Positions 15,286 through 23,809 of a stretch of 64,000 bases of DNA are shown here, piece by piece. Below the pieces are notes generated by a model. That model was given only the letters and a program-made list of their open reading frames with translations, was not told the origin of the DNA and did not search any database. Numbering within the stretch: position 1 is the first letter of the stretch; every line of letters begins with the position of its first letter. The stretch is taken from the NCBI RefSeq assembly GCF_003269035.1, contig NZ_QLTK01000007.1:124001-188000 (forward strand). The letters run 5' to 3'. The translations under genes and the position numbers were made by a program. The stretch is from Paraburkholderia bryophila (GTDB lineage: Bacteria; Pseudomonadota; Gammaproteobacteria; Burkholderiales; Burkholderiaceae).

Positions 15286-16872
15286 TTGAGCCAGCCCTCG
15301 TCCGCGCCTGCCTCGGCGTCACCGCCGCCGCCCGCACCGCCGCCACCGCTGCAAGGCGGCCGCCTGGTGCTGGCGACCATCGCCGTCGCGCTCGCCACGT
15401 TCATGAACGTGCTCGACACGTCGATCGCGAACGTTGCGATCCCAACCATCTCCGGCAATCTCGGCGTCTCGGTCGACGAAGGCACGTGGGTCATCACCGT
15501 GTTCGCCGCGGCCAATGCCGTATCGATTCCGCTGACCGGCTGGCTCACGCAACGCATCGGCCAGGTGAAGCTGTTCGTCGGCGCGATTCTCTCGTTCGTG
15601 CTGGCTTCCTGGTTGTGCGGCATCGCGCCGACGCTGCCTGTTTTGCTGCTCGCGCGGATCTTCCAGGGCGCGGTGGCCGGCCCGTTGATTCCACTGTCGC
15701 AAGCCATTCTGCTCGGCTCGTATCCGAAGGAGAAATCGTCCACCGCGCTCGCGCTCTGGGCGATGACCGCGACCGTCGGACCGATCGCGGGTCCGGCGCT
15801 CGGCGGCTGGATCACGGATAGTTATAGCTGGTCGTGGATCTTCTATATCAACATTCCGGTCGGCATTTTCGCGGCCGGCGTGACGTGGATGATCTATCGC
15901 ACGCGCGAATCGCCCACCCGCAAGCCGCCTATCGACGTGGTGGGACTCGGCCTGCTGATCACCTGGGTGGCGTCGCTGCAGATCATGCTCGACAAAGGCA
16001 AGGACCTCGACTGGTTTTCGTCGCCGGTGATCGTGATTCTCGGCATTACCGCGCTGATCAGTTTCGCGTTCTTCCTCGTGTGGGAATTGACCGAAGAAAA
16101 TCCGATCGTCGACCTGCGGCTGTTCCAGCAACGCAATTTTCTCGGTGGCACGATTGCGATTTCGGTGGCGTATGGCGTGTTCTTCGGCAACCTCGTGCTG
16201 CTGCCGCAATGGATGCAGGAGTACCTGAACTACCGCTCGGTGGATGCCGGTCTCGTCACCGCGCCGCTCGGCGTGTTCGCGGTGCTGCTCGCGCCGGTCA
16301 TGGGCCGTGTGCTGCCGCGCTCGGACGCACGTGTGATCGCCACGCTGGCGTTTATCGGTTTTGCGATCGTGTTTTACATGCGCTCGAAGTACGTGGTCGA
16401 AATCGATACGTGGCACCTGGTGCTGCCCACGCTGCTGCAAGGCATTCCGATGGCGTTGTTCTTCGTGCCGCTGACGTCGATCATTCTGTCGGGCCAGCCG
16501 CCCGGCAAGATTCCGGCCGCCGCGGGTTTGTCGAACTTCGCACGGGTGTTTTGCGGTGCGGTGGGCACGTCGATCGCGGGTAACGAGTGGAACAACCGGA
16601 CGGTGCTGCATCATGAACGGCTCACCGAGCAGGCGTCCGTCACCAACCCGGTGTTCAATCAGCAGATCGACTCGACCCAGTCGCTGCTGCATCTGAATAC
16701 GCAATCGGCGCACGCGCTGTTCGACTTCACCGTCAACACGCAAGCGGCGATGATGGGCCTGAACGATATTTTCTTCGTGTCGGCGGTGATCTTCATTCTG
16801 ATCATTCCGCTCATCTGGATCACGCGGCCGGCCAAGGGCGGCGGCGGTGCGGATGCGGCGGGCGCGCATTGA
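15286..16872 (+). CDS. DHA2-family MFS drug exporter (EmrB/QacA type)
   Basis: An inner-membrane proton-driven exporter with the 14-helix DHA2 architecture, 528 aa. Diagnostic motifs are LDTSIANVAIPTI in helix 1 and GxxxGPxxGG (TVGPIAGPALGGWI) in helix 5. A Pro-rich cytoplasmic N-terminus precedes helix 1. The TTG at 15286 is chosen because GGAG lies at 15276-15279; the open frame upstream is Arg/Pro-rich and unlike the family. No emrA membrane-fusion gene is adjacent. The convergent AraC gene starting 34 bp away may regulate it, by context only. It probably exports hydrophobic or aromatic compounds. Confidence 0.9.
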   Translation: MSQPSSAPASASPPPPAPPPPLQGGRLVLATIAVALATFMNVLDTSIANVAIPTISGNLGVSVDEGTWVITVFAAANAVSIPLTGWLTQRIGQVKLFVGAILSFVLASWLCGIAPTLPVLLLARIFQGAVAGPLIPLSQAILLGSYPKEKSSTALALWAMTATVGPIAGPALGGWITDSYSWSWIFYINIPVGIFAAGVTWMIYRTRESPTRKPPIDVVGLGLLITWVASLQIMLDKGKDLDWFSSPVIVILGITALISFAFFLVWELTEENPIVDLRLFQQRNFLGGTIAISVAYGVFFGNLVLLPQWMQEYLNYRSVDAGLVTAPLGVFAVLLAPVMGRVLPRSDARVIATLAFIGFAIVFYMRSKYVVEIDTWHLVLPTLLQGIPMALFFVPLTSIILSGQPPGKIPAAAGLSNFARVFCGAVGTSIAGNEWNNRTVLHHERLTEQASVTNPVFNQQIDSTQSLLHLNTQSAHALFDFTVNTQAAMMGLNDIFFVSAVIFILIIPLIWITRPAKGGGGADAAGAH

Positions 16873-16905
16873 GGGTGAGCGTCGACCCCGGTGTCAACCT
16901 CAGCG

Positions 16906-17691
16906 TCACCCGGCGCGGAAGTAACGCGCTGGCGTGTCGCCGAAAACATCGCGGAATACGGCGATAAACGACGACACGTCCTGGTAACCCACGTCGAGCG
17001 CCACCTGCGTGACGCTTGCACCGGCGCCCAGGTGCTCCAGCGCGACCAGCAGGCGCAATTGCTGACGCCACTGACCGAAGGTCTGCCCCGTTTCCTTGAC
17101 GAACAAACGCGCCGCCGTGCGCGCGGTGACGCCCGCGCTCGCGGCCAACTCGTCGAGTACTGCGGACTGCGTCGGCTCGGCGCTCAACGCCTCGGCAATC
17201 TGCCGGATGCGTGGGTCGCGCGGCCAGGTCAAACCGAGCGGCGCGGCAGGCACCTGCGCGAGGCGATCCAGCAGCACTTGCAAAAGGCGTTTGGCGGGTT
17301 CGTCGTAGGGTTGTGGGTGATCGGATAGTTCGGCGGCTGCGGCGGCCAATAACGCTTGCACCAACGGATCGGGCGCGAGCGCGCCGCTGTGCGACGGCAG
17401 CGGCGCGGCGTCCGTGTCGACGTACAGCGAAACATATTGCACCGGACGGCTGGCGGACAGGCAGTGCAGCGTGCCGGCCGTTATCCATACCGCGTGGCCC
17501 GGCGGCACCACCCAGTGCGCCGTTTCCGTGCGCACCGTCAGCACGCCTGCGCCGACGTGGATCAAGCGCACGCGCCGACAGGCTCGCCAAGGTTCGTCGA
17601 GCGCGTCGTGGCGCTCGCCGGTCACGAACGGCGTCGGCTCGATGAAGTCCGGATCGAAGGCTTGCATCAGGCGTCCGTTTTGCCCGGCCAT
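16906..17691 (-). CDS. AraC-family transcriptional regulator (cupin + HTH)
   Basis: A 261-aa regulator. The N-terminal AraC-type cupin (about 35-95, WVVPPGHAVWITAG) should bind an effector. The C-terminal double HTH (about 175-260) includes LDELAASAGVTARTAARLFVKETG and VALDVGYQDVSSFIAVFRD. The ATG at 17691 is used, with an alternative at 17667; neither has a clear ribosome site. It is convergent with the DHA2 exporter and divergent from glsA, 136 bp away. The likely target is unknown. Confidence 0.87.
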   Translation of the reverse strand: MAGQNGRLMQAFDPDFIEPTPFVTGERHDALDEPWRACRRVRLIHVGAGVLTVRTETAHWVVPPGHAVWITAGTLHCLSASRPVQYVSLYVDTDAAPLPSHSGALAPDPLVQALLAAAAAELSDHPQPYDEPAKRLLQVLLDRLAQVPAAPLGLTWPRDPRIRQIAEALSAEPTQSAVLDELAASAGVTARTAARLFVKETGQTFGQWRQQLRLLVALEHLGAGASVTQVALDVGYQDVSSFIAVFRDVFGDTPARYFRAG

Positions 17692-17827
17692 GGGTGGAAA
17701 GGCAGCAAGATTAGCATAGGCGAAGCGGCCTCCTGCCCCACACATGTGCGACCCGGACGCGCTGCCCGGACGTCTGCCATTCGCGCCGGCTTGCCAGTAG
17801 AATCGCGGCTTCAACGGTCCGAGCCCA

Positions 17828-18742
17828 ATGAACTACGCATCCATCCTCGAACAGATTCATCGCGATCTGCAGCCTTATCTGGGCACCGGCAAGGTCGCCG
17901 ATTACATTCCCGAACTCGCCAACGTCCCTGCCGACAGCTTCGGCATGGCGATCGTGACGGCGTCGGGCGAAGTGTTCCGCACCGGCGAAGCCGATACACG
18001 CTTTTCGATTCAAAGCATCTCCAAGCTGTTCGCCTGCACGATGGCGTTCCGGCTGCTCGGCGACGCGCTCTGGCAACGAGTGGGACGCGAGCCGTCCGGC
18101 AACGCGTTCAATTCGCTGGTGCAACTCGAGGCCGAGCAAGGCAAACCGCGCAATCCGTTCATCAACGCCGGCGCGCTGGTCGTCACCGACGTGTTGTGCC
18201 GCCGCTTCGTGCAAGCCGAAACCGCGCTGGTCGAATTCATGCGACGGCTGACCGGCGAGACCGGCATCGACTACGACCTGCGCGTCGCGCAATCGGAGTT
18301 GCAGCACGCGCACCGCAACCGCGCGATGGCGCATTTCATGGCGAGCTTCGGCAACATGGAGATGCCGCCGGAGGTGGTGATCGACGCGTACTGCCGTCAA
18401 TGCGCGATCTCGATGAGTTGTGTCGAGCTCGCGAAAGCGGCGCTGTTTCTGACTAACCATGGCGTGGTGCCGGCTACGGGCGAGCGGATTCTGGATACCA
18501 GTTCGGCCAAGCGGCTTTCGGCATTGATGCTGACCTGCGGCACCTACGACGCGGCGGGCGACTTCGTCTACCGGGTCGGCTTGCCGGCTAAAAGCGGCGT
18601 GGGCGGCGGCATCGTGGCGGTGCTGCCGGGCGAGATGGCCGTGTGCGTGTGGTCGCCGGGGTTGGATAGCAATGGGAATTCGCTGGCGGGGGTCATGGCG
18701 CTCGAGTGGTTGACCACGTTTACCGGGCAGTCGATTTTTTGA
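17828..18742 (+). CDS. glsA: glutaminase A
   Basis: Glutaminase hydrolyses L-glutamine to glutamate and ammonia in the cytoplasm. The 304-aa protein has the serine-dependent beta-lactamase-like fold signature SIQSISK, with the S63-x-x-K66 catalytic pair. Other family blocks are GNAFNSL, KPRNPFINAGAL, SVGGGIVAV-like GVGGGIVAVLPG, and the Asn/Gly-rich end SPGLDSNGNS. Length matches E. coli YbaS/YneH (about 308). It is a single-gene unit with no glutamine transporter nearby. Confidence 0.95.
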   Translation: MNYASILEQIHRDLQPYLGTGKVADYIPELANVPADSFGMAIVTASGEVFRTGEADTRFSIQSISKLFACTMAFRLLGDALWQRVGREPSGNAFNSLVQLEAEQGKPRNPFINAGALVVTDVLCRRFVQAETALVEFMRRLTGETGIDYDLRVAQSELQHAHRNRAMAHFMASFGNMEMPPEVVIDAYCRQCAISMSCVELAKAALFLTNHGVVPATGERILDTSSAKRLSALMLTCGTYDAAGDFVYRVGLPAKSGVGGGIVAVLPGEMAVCVWSPGLDSNGNSLAGVMALEWLTTFTGQSIF

Positions 18743-18993
18743 TTTCACCGACACCGGCAGCCAACCCGGGTGCTTCCGCCGATCGTCTCAATGGCGCGCC
18801 GCGCTTGCGGCCGAGCGTCGGGTAACGCGCGCCGTCGCAGCATAGTCACGCCATTGCCCAGCGTTAGCAACGCCTCGCGGAGCCGTATCGCTAATAGCGC
18901 ACGACAAAGTCTGCGGGAAAACACGGCTCCCAGGCCCATGGTTTCGTTGCAGCTAAGGCTGACCGCAGCGTTCCAGCCCGAAGACGGCCCGAA

Positions 18994-20487
18994 TCAACGG
19001 CTCAGCTTCTTGAGGTCGTCCGGTTTCCACACCTTGTCGAAGAACGGTTGCGTCGGACCGTAGAGCCGCACAATCGCAAAGAAGCCTTTCCTGGGAATGG
19101 TCCGGATGTAGTTCTGCGCACCAACGGGCCTGGTGGGGCCGAAATAAATGTCGATGGAGCCGTCGGGATTTTTCGACGGCTGGTCCATCGTATTGATGGA
19201 TGGGAAGGGTTGGCCGTTGTTCAGGCCCGACCCACTCCATCCGTCATATGCGGTGACGGACCAAAAAATCGCAGCGGGAATATCGGGCGGCAGATGCAGC
19301 TTGTAGCTGTTTTCTCCCATCAACAGGCTGCCGTCGGCGTCGCGGAACGCAACGGGATATTTCGCGCCGACATTCACCATATTCACCGCCATGCCAGGGC
19401 TCGCGGAATAAGCAAAAGTAAAAAATCCCGTGCGCTGGTCGATGTAATTGAATGTGGGCGACGTGAAATCGGCGTTGCCCGGGAAAACATTCAGATACTG
19501 CCGGTCCGGATAATATTTCGGCGCCGCACCGTTTGCCGGCGGTGCGACCGCAACCACGCGTGCCATCTTCGCGGCTGTCCGGGCTGCTTCGTCGAGAATT
19601 TTCTTCGAACGGTCGTCCGGGGTGAACGGCTGTCCTTTGACAATGCCGAGGCTGCTCAGCATCCCTCGCATTTCCATATCGGCCGGGTCCGGATACTCGC
19701 TGTCGATGAAGCGCTTGAGCATGTCGAAGGCGCTGCCGTCGGTCGGATAGAGCATGTCGACGGGAACGCCGGACGCATCGGGGAACTGCATGGGCTTCGC
19801 CGACGCTTGCTGTCCGAGCGGATAAATCTTCGTCTGCTCGAGAACGCTAACCGGAGCTTCGAGTTGTTTCGGGTCCTTGAAGAAGCCGCGCCAGAAAACG
19901 AACACGCCATTGGTACGGGGCCGATACACGAAGTAGCCCTCCGGCACATCACCTTTGAATCCGGGAGGCAGCAGCAGGTATTGGCCACCCTTCCCCTTGT
20001 CAGGGCCTGGAAGACCCACATCGCCGCACCAGGTATGTCCGTCGGTCTGTGGACCACAAATGGGACGCTGGAAGAAATCATCCAGAATGCCCTGAAGCCC
20101 CGGCGGCACCTCGATTACGATGGGCCCATCTTTTGCCAGGTCGAGATAACCCAGCGCATAAATGACGTCGGAATTCGGCGTGGTAATAAGCGTCGCCGCA
20201 TTCAGGCGCTGCTTGAAAATGGGCAGGACGTTGTAGCCGGCGCCAAAGCGCTTTTCGGAGCCCTCTTTCATCGCATAGACGTTGAGTGCCGGGAGCGCCC
20301 ACAGGTAGGACTGAACCGCGCGCTGGAACAGCCACTCGTCCTGCAAAGGCTGCACCGATTTTTGCGCCGGGTAGCCGCCGGGAAAAGGAAGATTGGCAAG
20401 GTCACTGTAGTGGGTGGCCTGAGCGAGAGCCACGGTGCTTGCGCTAATCGAAGTAGCACACGCAATCAGACGGATTTGTCTTTTCAT
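18994..20487 (-). CDS. exported DUF1254/DUF1214 protein (operon gene 3)
   Basis: A 497-aa protein with a cleavable signal peptide (MKRQIRLIACATSISASTVALAQA), so it is periplasmic or secreted. An N-terminal DUF1254 region (about 60-190) and a C-terminal DUF1214 region (about 370-490, ending FFDKVWKPDDLKKL) are recognisable. The family includes many tandem pairs, but no firm biochemical role is known to me. GGGAGAG precedes the ATG. It lies 24 bp after its paralogue and is probably co-transcribed with it and the outer-membrane protein gene. Confidence 0.85.
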   Translation of the reverse strand: MKRQIRLIACATSISASTVALAQATHYSDLANLPFPGGYPAQKSVQPLQDEWLFQRAVQSYLWALPALNVYAMKEGSEKRFGAGYNVLPIFKQRLNAATLITTPNSDVIYALGYLDLAKDGPIVIEVPPGLQGILDDFFQRPICGPQTDGHTWCGDVGLPGPDKGKGGQYLLLPPGFKGDVPEGYFVYRPRTNGVFVFWRGFFKDPKQLEAPVSVLEQTKIYPLGQQASAKPMQFPDASGVPVDMLYPTDGSAFDMLKRFIDSEYPDPADMEMRGMLSSLGIVKGQPFTPDDRSKKILDEAARTAAKMARVVAVAPPANGAAPKYYPDRQYLNVFPGNADFTSPTFNYIDQRTGFFTFAYSASPGMAVNMVNVGAKYPVAFRDADGSLLMGENSYKLHLPPDIPAAIFWSVTAYDGWSGSGLNNGQPFPSINTMDQPSKNPDGSIDIYFGPTRPVGAQNYIRTIPRKGFFAIVRLYGPTQPFFDKVWKPDDLKKLSR

Positions 20488-20511
20488 CGATACTCTCCCG
20501 TTCCCGAAAAG

Positions 20512-21990
20512 TCACTGCGCTGCGGCTGCAACCGGTGGTGGCGTCCACGTTCCGTCCAGTGCCGCCGGTAGCGGCCAGTAAGCGCGAATGTAGAGCGAGA
20601 AATCTTCGCTGGCTGGAGATGGCAGCCAGTTCGCACGTTTGTCACCCTCGGGTGGCGTGCTCTGGATATAGATGGTCAACGAGCCGTCAGCGTTAAACTT
20701 CAAATCCTTGTTCTTCGTGCCTATCGAATAGCGTTTGATGTCGTTGGGCACGAAGAAATGGTGAGCGTTATACAAGGTCAACGACCAGAACCCCTTCACT
20801 GGCGGCGTCGCTCCTTTTGCAAACGTCACCGTGTAGGCATGGGCGCCGCTAAGTCGTTGCCCCGAGCTGTCGCTGTCCAGATAGAAGTATTTGGTCTCAT
20901 TGCTCCTGTTGACCAGAATGTTCGACCTTGCCACGGCCGTGCGCGTGAAGTAATCGGTGCCAAACTCAGCGCCATTGCTGATGGTGTTCCAGTGATTGGC
21001 CAACGGTTTGCCAAACGCGTTGAAGTTCAGCAGTGGCGAGATGACCTCGGCTTCTGTTTTCCTGCTTTCGTCCACGATAGCCGTCTTGATGGCTGGACTC
21101 TGGCGCGCGGCGGCCACGAGGCTGGCGGCCTGGGCATAGATGGCAGCCTCTCCCGGCATGGGCGGGGCAGCTTTCAGAACCAGGGGCAACTCGTCCCAGA
21201 ATTTGTCGGGGTCGACAAACCGGATTTCCCCTTCTCCGCTGCCCCCTTCCTGACCGAGCGTCGGCAGCGCGGACCAGTCGGTCAATCTCGCGGTACCCGT
21301 GAAGTCAGCGAGCGGATAGACGCCCAGCCCGTTGATGACCGGCTGGATGGCCAGGCGGTCGTCCTGCGTGTCGTCCATGAAGACCCGGGGAATGACGAGC
21401 CCCGTCGACGTCGTCGAGCGAAACACCCTCGTGATGCCCTTGGGTATCGCGCCCTTCCAGTGAGGTCCCACCAGAAGATAGAAGCCCGGTTTGGTGCCAT
21501 ACATCTTGCCGAGGCTTGCAAAACTGTCGGTGCGGGTATCGACAACCTGGATGACCCAGAACCTGCTTCCAAAATCGGGAACCTGAACCACGACAGGCGA
21601 AGCACCCAGGTCGAGTATCGCGGACCCGTAGACCACATCCTGGTTCGGGCAGGCCACGAAACGCTCGGCAGGCTCGATGTAGTTGTGCAACATGGCGAGC
21701 CGGTTGGGCGGTCCAAGCGGCACGATACCTTCGTTAAGTCCCGGATGAGGCACCTGCCTCGCGGCAAGCAGCCGGTTATAGACGTTCGTCATGGGCCATG
21801 CCCACGTATAGACCGCTCGCGCCATTGTGCGGGCATACGCTTCCGACATGACGTAACCCTCGACGGGTCCAGGCACCACCTGAGTTTGTGGCTCTGCAGT
21901 CTCGTGGGCCGCTGCCGACGCACCGGCTGCGGCACATGCCAATACCGCAATAGCGGCCGCTCGCAAACTCCGACTTCTAACGATTTTCAT
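20512..21990 (-). CDS. exported DUF1254/DUF1214 protein (operon gene 2)
   Basis: A 492-aa paralogue of the following gene with the same layout: signal peptide (MKIVRSRSLRAAAIAVLACAAAGASAAA), DUF1254 (about 60-200, including VACPNQDVVYGSAILDLG), then DUF1214 (about 350-480, FWSLTLYNAHHFFVPND). The ATG immediately follows the stop of the outer-membrane gene (1-bp gap), so the two are translationally coupled. Two divergent copies in one operon suggest a heteromeric or substrate-split function. Function unknown. Confidence 0.86.
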   Translation of the reverse strand: MKIVRSRSLRAAAIAVLACAAAGASAAAHETAEPQTQVVPGPVEGYVMSEAYARTMARAVYTWAWPMTNVYNRLLAARQVPHPGLNEGIVPLGPPNRLAMLHNYIEPAERFVACPNQDVVYGSAILDLGASPVVVQVPDFGSRFWVIQVVDTRTDSFASLGKMYGTKPGFYLLVGPHWKGAIPKGITRVFRSTTSTGLVIPRVFMDDTQDDRLAIQPVINGLGVYPLADFTGTARLTDWSALPTLGQEGGSGEGEIRFVDPDKFWDELPLVLKAAPPMPGEAAIYAQAASLVAAARQSPAIKTAIVDESRKTEAEVISPLLNFNAFGKPLANHWNTISNGAEFGTDYFTRTAVARSNILVNRSNETKYFYLDSDSSGQRLSGAHAYTVTFAKGATPPVKGFWSLTLYNAHHFFVPNDIKRYSIGTKNKDLKFNADGSLTIYIQSTPPEGDKRANWLPSPASEDFSLYIRAYWPLPAALDGTWTPPPVAAAAQ

Positions 21991-21991
21991 G

Positions 21992-22771
21992 TCACTTCCC
22001 GAAGGTCATGTTCAGGCCGGCGAATATCTGCCATTTCGGCACATTGCCGGAATGCGCTACCGAATACTGCGGTTCAATAAAAACGTTGTAGATGGTCGCG
22101 CCGCTTTTCCAGGCCTTCCCGCCGCCAAGTCCGACGGGGAGGTAGTACGCGCCGTGCTGGAGGTCGAAGGTCCACGTACCGGTCGAGCGTATGTACCAGC
22201 CCTGCGGCATGTTCCAGATGAGAAAAGGCTGCGCGGTCAAGGACTGAACGGCCGGCCGGTCGCTTTGCCCTGCAAACGAGTGTTGCCACTGAACCAGCGC
22301 GCCCAGAAGCCGCTGCTTGTTCGCGTTGACAACGACGGCCGCCAGACCGGCCTGCCACTTTCCGGTGCCAAGCGTCGGGTCGGTCGCAGTAGGCATCGTG
22401 ATGAGCGGACCGACGCCGATCTGCGTCTCGCCGCTGTGCAGCAGAAAAATGTCGAAGAGGTTAATGTCGCCAAGGCCCGTGTTATAGCCGCCGCTCGGGT
22501 CAGGACGGGTGCTGACGGGCACCGTCATCCGGAAGATTTGCGGCACCGGGATCAGACCGTTCGGGCCGATCGGTATGGTTGGACGCAAAAGGAAATCGTT
22601 GGTCTGGCTGCTTACGCCAAACAGACTCGGCGTATAGAAATTCTGGAGATTGAACGAGGCGGCCAGGTTGAGCGGGTTATTACTCTTGTTCGCGTCTTCG
22701 GCGGCGCTCTGGGAGAAACCAGCAACGGAATAGAATGCAAACAGAAAGAAAATCGCAAAATGCTTTGCCAT
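21992..22771 (-). CDS. outer-membrane beta-barrel-like protein (operon gene 1)
   Basis: A 259-aa protein with a signal peptide (MAKHFAIFFLFAFYSVAGFSQS). The body is rich in alternating aromatic strands and ends in ...FAGLNMTFGK, typical of a small outer-membrane barrel. By eye it resembles proteins labelled 'neuromedin U'/MetA-pathway-like transporters. A segment of NPLNLAASFNLQNFYTP type and GPLITMPTATDPTLGTGKWQ are characteristic. The ATG at 22771 is chosen over an upstream frame extension. It heads the three-gene operon, suggesting passage of the substrate handled by the two DUF1254 proteins. Confidence 0.75.
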   Translation of the reverse strand: MAKHFAIFFLFAFYSVAGFSQSAAEDANKSNNPLNLAASFNLQNFYTPSLFGVSSQTNDFLLRPTIPIGPNGLIPVPQIFRMTVPVSTRPDPSGGYNTGLGDINLFDIFLLHSGETQIGVGPLITMPTATDPTLGTGKWQAGLAAVVVNANKQRLLGALVQWQHSFAGQSDRPAVQSLTAQPFLIWNMPQGWYIRSTGTWTFDLQHGAYYLPVGLGGGKAWKSGATIYNVFIEPQYSVAHSGNVPKWQIFAGLNMTFGK

Positions 22772-23235
22772 ATCCGATCCCGTTATGGTTAAGCAATAAA
22801 CCAAGCTTGGCCATGCATTTAAATATGCATTTCCACCGAATTAGCAATTACGTTTGCGGCATGCAAACGAACACGATTTCAGAAGCTGGGCGCGCCATCT
22901 CAAAGCATTCGACACGATGCCTGGTAGCGCGGCCCGAGTCGACACGATGGCAAGTGGCGAGGCTAACCGACAATTAAAACAGGCAAGTGTGCAACTCAGG
23001 TTAGCAAACGAACTTCCGAAGAGCAAGACGATTTTTTAAGCAAAACGAAAGGCAGCACCAAAAATTCTTTATTGAAAAACAGTTCGGTGACTATCAAGTG
23101 TCTCTTAAACATTAATTTTTTATATACGCAGACACAAGCGTGTGATTCTCGATTATTCATAAAAAGCGCGTAGGCTAATCGTAGTCCGATTGGCAATTTT
23201 CCTCGCCGGCAGATGAACTGAGTCGGAGCGCTCCG
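22772..23235. promoter_or_regulatory. AT-rich 464-bp intergenic region
   Basis: No gene is seen. The segment is clearly richer in A+T than its surroundings. It contains CCAAGCTTGG (22801-22810) and the near-palindrome ATGCAT-TTAAAT-ATGCAT (22813-22830), 42 bp upstream of the outer-membrane gene start and therefore a good operator candidate for that operon. The far side holds the promoter region of the orphan HTH gene. GGAGCGCTCC (23226-23235) abuts that gene's start. Confidence 0.4.
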
Positions 23236-23637
23236 ATGGCTCACCCGAATAACGACTTGCCGAGCATCGCAAGACGGCTTGCCGCGGGCCGAATGTTGCA
23301 CGACGGCGTTCCACTCGCGCAGGTCGCGCAGGCTATGGGGATGAAGAACGCCACAGTAGAGAAGTACCAGCACCTGCTGGAAAAAGGAGGTCTTGACGCG
23401 CTGCGCGACGTCGGCGTGGGCGGCCGACCTTCATCTCTGGACGCTGAGGCTCGTGCGTGGCTAGCGGAAGCATTGCGCGGGTCTCCACGCGAATACGGCT
23501 TTGACTCCGACAACTGGACAAATTTGAGGCTGCGGGAATTGATAACTCGCCGCTTTGGCGTTTCGTATTCCCGCGTGTACGCGTGGCGCCTCGCGACAGA
23601 CCTTGGCGTCTCATACCGTTTTGGCAGGTCCGCGTAG
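23236..23637 (+). CDS. orphan helix-turn-helix protein resembling IS630 transposase N-terminus
   Basis: A 133-aa product with an N-terminal HTH (VPLAQVAQAMGMKNATVEKYQ) and then a winged-helix block (LREYGFDSDNWTNLRLRELI-like, ending GVSYSRVYAWRLATDLG). This corresponds to the DNA-binding half of IS630-type transposases (HTH plus HTH_33). The DDE half is absent and the frame ends cleanly, with no transposase remnant downstream. GGAG precedes the ATG. Either it is a domesticated DNA-binding protein or an IS630 leftover. It lies next to an AT-rich gap and just upstream of the nfeR promoter. Confidence 0.65.
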   Translation: MAHPNNDLPSIARRLAAGRMLHDGVPLAQVAQAMGMKNATVEKYQHLLEKGGLDALRDVGVGGRPSSLDAEARAWLAEALRGSPREYGFDSDNWTNLRLRELITRRFGVSYSRVYAWRLATDLGVSYRFGRSA

Positions 23638-23747
23638 CCCCTGCATGCAGCGAACCGGCCGTGTTGCCGCCGACTTTGTCCTCTCCAAACGCCCCCTTTC
23701 CCCCTCCCGCAGACCTTGTTGTCTGCCGATATTCGCAAAAAAGGTGT

Positions 23748-23800
23748 TTGACAAACTATCTTTAGATATATATCTTACGATGCATCTTAAGACATAACGG
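23748..23800 (+). promoter_or_regulatory. promoter and operator of the PadR/NfeR-like gene
   Basis: TTGACA (23748-23753) is followed after 17 bp by TATCTT (23771-23776), a good sigma-70 promoter. The spacer and -10 carry overlapping symmetry: TATCT-TT-AGATA (23757-23768) and the perfect palindrome AGATATATATCT (23764-23775). Further ATCTTA elements run to 23790. Such AT-rich symmetry is rare in this genome and lies where a PadR repressor would act on its own gene. Confidence 0.65.
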
Positions 23801-23809
23801 AGCACCCAG

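Noticed and set aside
15319..16869. 516-aa minus-strand ORF opposite the DHA2 exporter
   Set aside because: Highly charged shadow frame with no hydrophobic core.
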